The notes under the pieces were generated by a model. The model made no database searches, was not told the origin of the DNA, and saw only the letters and a list, made by a program, of their open reading frames with translations. This document shows positions 1 to 4,643 of a DNA stretch of 5,336 bases, one piece after another (positions within the stretch are counted from its first letter, which is position 1; every line of letters starts with the position of its first letter). The position numbers and the translations under genes were made by a program. This DNA comes from Chloroflexota bacterium (GTDB lineage: Bacteria > Chloroflexota > Anaerolineae > Anaerolineales > UBA11858): assembly GCA_003513015.1 (NCBI GenBank), contig DOTA01000181.1, positions 1-5,336 of the forward strand, written 5' to 3'.

Positions 1-256
1 CATCGGTGATGTCAATCCGGGAGCGGAGATTGTTGCCGGCGGAAATGTGATTGTATGGGGACGGTTGCGTGGCACGGTACATGCCGGCGCTGATGGCAAC
101 CAAGATGCGATTATTTGCGCTTTAGATTTATCCCCCACCCAATTGCGGATTGCTGAGCAGATCAGTGTTGCGCCTCCCCAACGCAAGAAATCGCGGCCTG
201 AACTGGCTCGCTTGCAAAATAATCAAGTGATTGCCGAACCCTGGGATAACAAATAA
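1..256 (+). CDS. minC: Septum site-determining protein MinC, C-terminal part (5' end outside window)
   Basis: This is the end of MinC, the FtsZ-polymerisation inhibitor recruited to the membrane by MinD. The reading frame is open from base 2, giving 84 codons before TAA at 254-256. The visible part is the end of the MinC C-terminal beta-helix domain: GDVNPGAEIVAGGNVIVWG, then LRGTVHAGADGN, AIICAL, and a P-x-QLRIA segment, all typical of the family. The tail after that (APPQRKKSRPELA to the C-terminal PWDNK) is the variable end also seen in other MinC proteins. The FtsZ-binding N-domain and the RSGQ-type MinD-contact motif lie upstream of the window. An ATG at 47 is internal and not the true start. 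minD follows after 49 bases, consistent with a minCDE operon. The assignment is secure from motif and context. Confidence 0.95.
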   Translation, partial: IGDVNPGAEIVAGGNVIVWGRLRGTVHAGADGNQDAIICALDLSPTQLRIAEQISVAPPQRKKSRPELARLQNNQVIAEPWDNK

Positions 257-305
257 TATTTCACTCAGCATGGTTCTGGATTTCAACGAGAATTAGGAAA
301 ACCAA

Positions 306-1112
306 ATGGCAGCTAAGGTAGTAACGATTACATCTGGAAAGGGTGGGGTGGGGAAAACCACCGTAACCGCCAATTTAGGCACCGCGCTGGCCTCGCTGAA
401 TCAAAAAGTGGTCTGTATTGACGCCGATATTGGACTCCGGAACCTGGATGTTGTGATGGGCCTTGAAAATCGGATTGTCTACGATATTGTGGATGTAATC
501 GAAGGCCGCTGTCGTTTGCGGCAAGCCATGATTCGCGATAAACGCTTGCCAGATTTATATTTGATCCCTGCTGCCCAAAAACGCGATAAAACCGCGGTAA
601 CGCCCAGCGATATGATCCGGGTTTGCAATGAATTGCGCTCCGAGTACGATTGGATTGTGGTGGATTCCCCTGCGGGGATCGAACGTGGTTTTCGCAATGC
701 CATTGCTCCCGCCGATTTGGTTTATGTGATTACCAACCCCGAAGTTTCAGCCGTGCGTGATGCCGATCGCATCATCGGCTTGGTGGAAGCCGAAGAAAAA
801 GGCCCTGCTCGCCTGGTGATTAACCGTTTGAATTACGAAATGGTGCGGCGCGGTGATATGTTATCTACCGAGGATATCGTTGAATTACTCGCCATTGAAG
901 TGATTGGGATCGTGCCCGAAGATGATCGGGTGGTGGTCAGCACCAACCGAGGTGTGCCAATATCACTGGATGAAAAGAGTTTAGCGGGGGAGGCCTTCCG
1001 CAATATCGCCCGCCGCACCCTCGGTGAAACCGTACCCTTCATCGAACTCGATAACCAGGGAGGCTTTTTCAGTCGCTTAGGGCGTTTGCTCCGCTCCGGA
1101 GGAGGGGAATAA
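306..1112 (+). CDS. minD: Septum site-determining protein MinD, membrane-associated ATPase
   Basis: MinD is a ParA/MinD-type P-loop ATPase. It dimerises with ATP, binds the membrane, recruits MinC and is released by MinE. The 268 residues match the usual length. The deviant Walker A is SGKGGVGKTT at residues 10-19, with signature Lys12 and catalytic-site Lys17. The switch-I region is DADIGLRNLD (39-48), with Asp39 and Asp41. Walker B is VVDSPAG (118-124, Asp120). The C-terminus, GGFFSRLGRLLRSGG (252-266), can form the amphipathic membrane-targeting helix with alternating Phe/Leu and Arg. The ATG start is preceded by AGGA at 295-298 with a 7-nt spacer. The 3' end overlaps functionally with minE: the last codons contain minE's Shine-Dalgarno. 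No missing active-site residues are seen. Confidence 0.98.
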   Translation: MAAKVVTITSGKGGVGKTTVTANLGTALASLNQKVVCIDADIGLRNLDVVMGLENRIVYDIVDVIEGRCRLRQAMIRDKRLPDLYLIPAAQKRDKTAVTPSDMIRVCNELRSEYDWIVVDSPAGIERGFRNAIAPADLVYVITNPEVSAVRDADRIIGLVEAEEKGPARLVINRLNYEMVRRGDMLSTEDIVELLAIEVIGIVPEDDRVVVSTNRGVPISLDEKSLAGEAFRNIARRTLGETVPFIELDNQGGFFSRLGRLLRSGGGE

Positions 1113-1113
1113 G

Positions 1114-1380
1114 ATGACCGATTTTCTGGATCGCCTCCTGGGAAAAAATCGCAAAAGCGCCAACCAGGCCAAAGAGCGTTTGGCCCTGGTGCTGATTCAT
1201 GACCGCACAAATATGACCAGTTCCGCTTTGGAAGCCCTCAAAGATGAACTCATCGAAGTAATTTCTCGCCATATTGATATTGACCCAACTGCCGTAAATA
1301 TTGAAATGAATCAAGATGGCAGGCAGCAGCGCCTGATTGCTGATATTCCGATCCGGGGACCGAAACGTAGAGGCCGGTAA
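1114..1380 (+). CDS. minE: Cell division topological specificity factor MinE
   Basis: MinE stimulates the MinD ATPase and confines MinC/MinD inhibition to sites away from the proper division plane. The 88 residues are normal for the family. The N-terminus, MTDFLDRLLGK, fits the short amphipathic membrane-binding helix. Residues 20-31 (KERLALVLIHDR) are the anti-MinCD segment, corresponding to the ERLxxxxxxxR stretch of characterised MinE. Residues 38-80 form the dimerisation/topological specificity domain (ALEALKDELIEVISRH, then DPTAVNIEM and LIADIPI). The C-terminus is basic (GPKRRGR). The start lies one base after the minD stop. A strong AGGAGG at 1100-1105, inside the last minD codons with 8 nt spacing, fixes this start and indicates tight co-translation with minD. 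Confidence 0.97.
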   Translation: MTDFLDRLLGKNRKSANQAKERLALVLIHDRTNMTSSALEALKDELIEVISRHIDIDPTAVNIEMNQDGRQQRLIADIPIRGPKRRGR

Positions 1381-1383
1381 GCA

Positions 1384-1473
1384 ATGATTCCGGAGTTAGT
1401 TTCTCTAGGTGCTTGCGATTCTCTTGAACGAACGCCTGGAGAAACTGGGCCTTTGTATTCGTGTAAATTATGA
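1384..1473 (+). CDS. Possible 29-residue small ORF coupling minE to rodA
   Basis: This small ORF lies in the minE-rodA gap and has no family I recognise. ATG at 1384 is 3 nt after the minE stop, and AGAGG at 1369-1373 sits 10 nt upstream as a plausible Shine-Dalgarno. The frame runs 29 codons (starting MIPELVSLGACDSLER, ending LYSCKL) to TGA at 1471-1473, which overlaps the rodA start in an ATGA arrangement. The peptide has two Cys, no membrane segment and no clear signal. Because rodA lacks its own Shine-Dalgarno, one reading is a leader whose translation delivers ribosomes to rodA. The alternative is a chance ORF over a structured RNA spacer: most of its middle (1398-1446) is also a hairpin, so base pairing may be what is conserved. 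Geometry is seen directly; function is inferred. Confidence 0.4.
   Translation: MIPELVSLGACDSLERTPGETGPLYSCKL
1398..1446 (+). promoter_or_regulatory. 14-bp hairpin in the minE-rodA spacer
   Basis: AGTTTCTCTAGGTG (1398-1411) pairs along its full 14 bases with CGCCTGGAGAAACT (1433-1446). Twelve pairs are Watson-Crick, two are G-U, and the loop is 21 nt. The outer 8 bp are a perfect inverted repeat, and two further U-G pairs could extend the base. No T tract follows (the next bases are GGGCCTTTGT), so it is not an ordinary intrinsic terminator. It lies 23 nt before the rodA ATG and inside the small ORF, so ribosomes translating that ORF would melt it. A role in mRNA processing, stability or coupling is inference. 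Confidence 0.5.
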
Positions 1474-2618
1474 AAGTACGTGAAATTTCCTGGCGGTATT
1501 TTGATTTTTGGCTTTTGGGGGCGGTTGCACTGTTGACGATCTTTGGGGTTACCATGATCCGTTCAGCGATTGCAGGTAATTTGGAATTGATCGAAGGTAA
1601 TACAGTTCAAAAACAAATTATCTTTGCTGTGGGGGGCTTTGTCGTGATGATGCTTGTGGCGGTCATCGATTATCGATTGCTGGCGGCACTTAGCCGACCG
1701 CTTTATATCGGCATGACCGGATTATTGATCGCTCTCAATTTGATAGGTGGCGCACTCTTCGGCTCTGCGCGTTGGTTTCGTCTTGGCCCGATCTTGATCC
1801 AACCCTCCGAGTTAGCTAAAATTGTGATGATCATCGTTTTGGCAGATTTCTTTACCCAGAATCAAGGCCAGATGCACAAAATTCAAACCGTAATCCGTAG
1901 TTTCATCTGGACTATGGGCCTGACAATCTGGATTTTGTTGCAGCCTGATCTCAGCACCTCGGTGGTGATTTTCGTAATTTGGGCCGCGCTGCTTTGGGCA
2001 GCCGGGCTGGAACTGAAACACCTTTTCATGGCTGGCGGAGCAGGTTTAATCGTCATCGCCGTTGCTGTGCCTCTTTTGATCGTGAATTATGATCCCGAAA
2101 ATGATACCGGATTAATCAAGGCCTATCAAATCGAACGGGTTCTCAACTTTATCGCTCCGGAAGAAGAAGCTCGTTATGGTTCAAATTATAATGTGCAACA
2201 GGCTCTTATCAGCATCGGCTCAGGCGGCTGGTTCGGGCAAGGCTATGAAAGTGGCTCGCAAGTGCAATTAAGGTTCCTCAAGGTGCGTCACTCCGATTTT
2301 ATTTTTTCGGCCCTATCTCAAGAATTCGGCTTTACCGGGGCGGTTTTTGTGCTCTTGATGATCTTTTTTGTTATCTGGCGTTGCTTAAGGGCCGCGCGTT
2401 TAGCGGCCGATACTTTCGGGGCTTTGCTCGCCTATGGTGTGGCAGCCCTCTTTACCTTCCAAGCCATCGTTAATGTCGGCATGAATCTCCGTCTTCTGCC
2501 CGTCACAGGTCTGGTTTTGCCCTTTGTCAGCTACGGGGGCAGCTCTTTACTTTCGATGTTATTAGGCATTGGCCTGGTGGAAAGCGTTGTCCTCCGCCAC
2601 AAAGCTTTGGAATTCTAA
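1470..2618 (+). CDS. rodA: RodA-type SEDS peptidoglycan glycosyltransferase
   Basis: This is a SEDS-family membrane protein that polymerises lipid II into glycan strands, working with a class B penicillin-binding protein in cell-wall elongation. The 382 residues carry about ten hydrophobic segments (roughly 13-32, 49-67, 77-97, 115-128, 143-158, 163-181, 185-206, 286-304, 314-336, 347-374). Family motifs are SARWFRLGPILIQPSELAKI (99-118), QPDLSTSVVI (158-167), YNVQQALISIGSGGWFGQG (240-258), VRHSDFIF (272-279) with the probable catalytic Asp276 at the end of the long outside loop, and LLPVTGLVLPFVSYGGSS (342-359). Length and the YQIERVLNFI loop favour RodA over FtsW. NLRLLPVTGLVLPF has Arg341 and Val349 where Gly and Pro are common. 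An in-frame TAA at 1464 forces the ATG at 1470, yet no Shine-Dalgarno precedes it; coupling to the 1384 ORF may compensate. gltX follows after 25 bases. Confidence 0.93.
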   Translation: MKVREISWRYFDFWLLGAVALLTIFGVTMIRSAIAGNLELIEGNTVQKQIIFAVGGFVVMMLVAVIDYRLLAALSRPLYIGMTGLLIALNLIGGALFGSARWFRLGPILIQPSELAKIVMIIVLADFFTQNQGQMHKIQTVIRSFIWTMGLTIWILLQPDLSTSVVIFVIWAALLWAAGLELKHLFMAGGAGLIVIAVAVPLLIVNYDPENDTGLIKAYQIERVLNFIAPEEEARYGSNYNVQQALISIGSGGWFGQGYESGSQVQLRFLKVRHSDFIFSALSQEFGFTGAVFVLLMIFFVIWRCLRAARLAADTFGALLAYGVAALFTFQAIVNVGMNLRLLPVTGLVLPFVSYGGSSLLSMLLGIGLVESVVLRHKALEF

Positions 2619-2643
2619 ACTCTAAAATTCAGGATTTACAACG

Positions 2644-4122
2644 ATGAACACTCAACAACCTGTCCGCGTACGATTTGCGCCTTCACCTACCGGAAGGACT
2701 CACCTTGGAAGTGGCCGCACGGCCCTCTATAACTACTTGCTAGCTCGGCAGACCGGGGGGAAGTTTATCTTGCGGATTGAAGATACCGACCAAAAGCGCT
2801 ACGTGCCTGGTGCCGAAGAAGAACTGATGGATAGCTTGCACTGGCTGGGTTTGGAGTGGGATGAAGGCCCGGATGTGGGTGGCTCTTTTGGGCCTTACCG
2901 CCAAACCGAACGCCGGGATTCCTATCAGAAATATGCTCAACAATTAATTGATTCCGGTTCTGCTTATTATTGCTTTTGCAGCCAATCGGAAGATGTTCAG
3001 GAAGTCAAACGCAGCCGCAAACATCGCGATGAATGCCCGTATCGCGAAATGCCAGCGGAAGATACCCGTGCCCGGATTGTTGCCGGTGACCCTTATGTGA
3101 TCCGTTTCAAAATGCCCGCGGTGGGCACCGTAACCGCAGTGGATGCTTTGCGCGGCCCCATCACGGTTGACAACAGTACCTTGGATGATACCATCCTCGT
3201 AAAATCGGATGGCCTGCCGGTTTACCATCTGGCAGTGGTCGTTGATGACCACTTAATGGAAATTACCCATGTTTTTCGCACCTCCGAATGGTTGCCTACG
3301 TTTCCTTTGCATGTGCATCTTTACCAGGCCCTGGGCTGGGAACAACCCATCTGGATTCACCCCTCGATCTTTTTAAAACCGGATGGCAAGGGAAAAATGA
3401 GCAAGCGCGACACCGCAGCCCTGCAAGAGAGCGGTCAATCGATTTTTCTCGGCGATATGCATGAATTAGGCTATTTGCCTGAGGCCGTGGTCAATTGGAT
3501 GGTATTGATGGGTTGGAGCTATGATGATCATACCGAGTTTTTCGCCATGCCGGATTTGATCGAAAAATTTAGCATTGAAAAACTTAACCCCTCACCTGCG
3601 GCGATTAATTTCTCCAAATTGGATCATTTTAATGGATTGCACATCCGCAACCTAAATACGGATGATCTGGCGCAGCGCTTGTTACCGTTTTTCGAGAGGG
3701 CTGGCATCAATGCTGATCTCGATACCCTGCGGAAGATCGCCCCTGTTTTGCAGGTGCGTTTGGTCACCCTGGATGAATCGGTTGAGAAAGCCGCCTTTTT
3801 CTTCCAGGCCGAAGTCCATCCTGCGCCTGAAGATTTGATCGCAAAAAAGATGAGCGCTGCCGAATCGGCTCTGGCCGCGCAGCGCGCCTATGATTTGCTC
3901 GCCAACCTGCCCGAAATCACTCATGAAACAGCCGAAGAGCCGATGCGTCAACTGGCGGAAGATATGGGCATTAAAGTTGGGCAACTATTTGGGATCGTGC
4001 GCGTCGCGGTTACCGGCCAGATTGTTAGTCCACCGCTTTTTGAAAGCATGGAAATTATCGGCCGCGAAAAATCATTGATTCGCATCAAAAATGCGATTGA
4101 TATCCTCCATGGCATTGCTTAA
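2644..4122 (+). CDS. gltX: Glutamyl-tRNA synthetase (class I)
   Basis: This enzyme activates glutamate with ATP and charges tRNA-Glu; in bacteria without GlnRS, non-discriminating versions also charge tRNA-Gln. The 492 residues are normal length. The Rossmann catalytic core starts with RFAPSPTGRTHLGSGRTAL (10-28), where the HIGH motif reads HLGS (20-23). ILRIEDTD (42-49) is a standard substrate-site motif and GKGKMSKRDT (248-257) carries KMSKR at 251-255. Cys110-x-Cys112 and Cys131-x-Tyr133 resemble the zinc-binding insertion, with Tyr where E. coli has His. FRTSEWLPTFPLH (211-223) replaces the commoner R-G-E-x-H-L-x-N motif; I associate this variant with Chloroflexota. Residues from about 320 on form the helical anticodon-binding region. 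AGGA at 2631-2634, 9 nt upstream, supports the ATG. tRNA-Gln lies 56 bases downstream. Discriminating versus non-discriminating type cannot be decided by eye. Confidence 0.97.
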   Translation: MNTQQPVRVRFAPSPTGRTHLGSGRTALYNYLLARQTGGKFILRIEDTDQKRYVPGAEEELMDSLHWLGLEWDEGPDVGGSFGPYRQTERRDSYQKYAQQLIDSGSAYYCFCSQSEDVQEVKRSRKHRDECPYREMPAEDTRARIVAGDPYVIRFKMPAVGTVTAVDALRGPITVDNSTLDDTILVKSDGLPVYHLAVVVDDHLMEITHVFRTSEWLPTFPLHVHLYQALGWEQPIWIHPSIFLKPDGKGKMSKRDTAALQESGQSIFLGDMHELGYLPEAVVNWMVLMGWSYDDHTEFFAMPDLIEKFSIEKLNPSPAAINFSKLDHFNGLHIRNLNTDDLAQRLLPFFERAGINADLDTLRKIAPVLQVRLVTLDESVEKAAFFFQAEVHPAPEDLIAKKMSAAESALAAQRAYDLLANLPEITHETAEEPMRQLAEDMGIKVGQLFGIVRVAVTGQIVSPPLFESMEIIGREKSLIRIKNAIDILHGIA

Positions 4123-4135
4123 AATCTTGGCATAT

Positions 4136-4164
4136 TTGACGAAAGACACTGCGGATGGTAAAAT
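4136..4164 (+). promoter_or_regulatory. Sigma70-type promoter of tRNA-Gln
   Basis: A -35 box TTGACG (4136-4141) and a -10 box TAAAAT (4159-4164) are separated by exactly 17 nt, each one mismatch from consensus. Transcription would start near 4171, about 8 nt before the mature tRNA 5' end. The promoter lies wholly between the gltX stop and the tRNA, so the tRNA can be made independently of gltX. Called from sequence match and position only. Confidence 0.8.
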
Positions 4165-4178
4165 CTCGCCCGTAAAGT

Positions 4179-4249
4179 TGGGGACTCGTCTAATGGCAGG
4201 ACAGCGGTCTCTGGAACCGTCAATTGTGGTTCGAATCCACGGTCCCCAG
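4179..4249 (+). tRNA. tRNA-Gln, anticodon CUG
   Basis: A full cloverleaf folds. The acceptor stem TGGGGAC (4179-4185) pairs with GTCCCCA (4242-4248). The D stem GTCT (4188-4191) pairs with GGAC (4199-4202) around an AATGGCA loop. The anticodon stem GCGGT (4204-4208) pairs with ACCGT (4216-4220) around loop CTCTGGA. The T stem TGTGG (4225-4229) pairs with CCACG (4237-4241) around TTCGAAT. Loop positions 34-36 are CTG (4211-4213), reading the Gln codon CAG. The weak first pair U1-A72 and discriminator G73 are glutamine-tRNA identity features. The variable loop is short (CAAT). CCA is not encoded (the following bases are CCT), so it must be added by the CCA-adding enzyme. The gene has its own promoter and terminator. 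Confidence 0.97.
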
Positions 4250-4255
4250 CCTCCC

Positions 4256-4283
4256 AACGCCCGGATCATTTCCGGGCGTTTTT
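4256..4283 (+). terminator. Rho-independent terminator after tRNA-Gln
   Basis: AACGCCCGGA (4256-4265) and TCCGGGCGTT (4271-4280) form a perfect 10-bp GC-rich stem with a 5-nt TCATT loop. The 3' side runs into a T tract at 4279-4283. It begins 6 nt after the mature tRNA end and closes the tRNA transcript, probably together with any read-through from gltX. Confidence 0.93.
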
Positions 4284-4290
4284 GGTGTAA

Positions 4291-4319
4291 TTGACCCGTA
4301 TCTCTTTGTGTGCTAAACT
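4291..4319 (+). promoter_or_regulatory. Second promoter-like sequence, reading toward the lipoprotein gene
   Basis: TTGACC (4291-4296) and TAAACT (4314-4319) are spaced by 17 nt. A TG dinucleotide at 4311-4312 gives an extended -10 element. The predicted start is near 4326, just past the tRNA terminator, at the left edge of the GGTGACC repeat. The next coding start is about 310 nt downstream, so the product would be either a long 5' leader for the lipoprotein mRNA or a small RNA. No terminator is seen before the lipoprotein gene. Box matches are direct; promoter activity is inferred. Confidence 0.55.
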
Positions 4320-4324
4320 TATTT

Positions 4325-4348
4325 GGTGACCGGTGACCATACCGGTCA
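4325..4348. promoter_or_regulatory. Operator-like dyad with tandem GGTGACC at the predicted start site
   Basis: GGTGACC occurs twice in tandem (4325-4331 and 4332-4338). TGACCGGT (4327-4334) and ACCGGTCA (4341-4348) form a perfect 8-bp inverted repeat with a 6-nt spacer. Overlapping symmetry directly after a promoter-like -10 fits a repressor site. It equally fits a hairpin at the extreme 5' end of the transcript. No regulator gene is visible in the window. Confidence 0.4.
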
Positions 4349-4441
4349 TGATTATGTCTGGCTCGCAAGCGTGTATTAGTGCCAGAGCGATAGAGCCTTC
4401 AGTGCAATGTTTTTGTCCGTCAAGCATCTGTTAAAAACCTG

Positions 4442-4607
4442 GGTAGTGGTGTATTAGTAAGTGATGGTAAAAATGGCCTGTCACCCTGAGCTGCAGGCGA
4501 AGGGTCTAGTGAAGCGTAGATCCGCATGAAAAGCCAGATTACGGTACGCTAGATGCTTCGGCCTCTGGCCTCAGTATGACAGCATCACTTACTTTATAGC
4601 CACCACC
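4442..4607. repeat. MITE-like imperfect palindrome, 166 bases, with possible 8-base target duplication
   Basis: The two halves are inverted copies. GGTAGTGG (4442-4449) matches the complement of CCACCACC (4600-4607) at 7/8. GTAAGTGATG (4457-4466) matches CATCACTTAC (4583-4592) perfectly. CTGTCACCCTGAG (4478-4490) matches CTCAGTATGACAG (4570-4582) at 11/13. Positions 4498-4518 match the complement of 4540-4560 at 16/21. The left arm has 11 extra bases (4467-4477) and the apex loop is about 21 nt. AAAACCTG (4434-4441) and AAAGCCTG (4608-4615) abut the two ends as a 7/8 direct repeat, as expected of an eroded target duplication. The CTGTCACCCTGAG...GCGAAGGGTCT core resembles a repeat I recall from many environmental bacterial genomes. 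There is no transposase ORF inside; any mobility would have to be in trans. Confidence 0.65.
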
Positions 4608-4643
4608 AAAGCCTGAAATATTACGAAAGCGATTGGAATGAAT

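Larger units (their letters stand above)
4250..4637. other. Gene-free stretch between tRNA-Gln and the lipoprotein gene
   Basis: These 388 bases hold no convincing gene. In order they contain the tRNA terminator, a second promoter-like sequence (4291-4319), a dyad/tandem repeat (4325-4348), about 85 bases with only weak pairing (TCTGGC 4357-4362 with GCCAGA 4381-4386), a 166-base imperfect palindrome (4442-4607), and a 30-base leader before the lipoprotein start. The 10-mer GTGTATTAGT occurs at 4371-4380 and again at 4449-4458. No second tRNA or tRNA-end repeat is seen, so there is no sign of integration into the tRNA gene. Confidence 0.75.

Noticed and set aside
833..1314. Two minus-strand frames (833-1210 and 1069-1314) opposite minD/minE
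   Set aside because: They lie opposite well-supported genes; low-complexity Ser/Arg/Pro composition and no motif.
1413..1459. Possible promoter for rodA using TTGAAC (1424) or TTGCGA (1414)
   Set aside because: No -10 box at acceptable spacing; the nearest TATT-like sequence is 24 nt from TTGAAC.
4091..4294. 67-codon plus-strand frame covering the gltX end and tRNA-Gln
   Set aside because: It overlaps gltX out of frame and reads through the tRNA; not a plausible protein.
4072..4368. 98-codon minus-strand frame across the end of gltX, tRNA-Gln and the terminator
   Set aside because: It runs antisense through a tRNA, its promoter and its terminator; a shadow frame.
4391..4414. T5 run at 4410-4414 as an intrinsic terminator for a small RNA
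   Set aside because: No stable stem directly precedes the T run; the nearest pairing ends about 24 nt earlier.
4348..4434. 28-codon ORF with four Cys residues beginning ATG at 4348
   Set aside because: No Shine-Dalgarno; its start lies in the dyad, its composition is unremarkable and nothing suggests a peptide family.
4230..4637. tRNA-Gln 3' end as an integration (att) site
   Set aside because: No repeat of the tRNA 3' sequence is seen downstream, and no integrase is present in the window.
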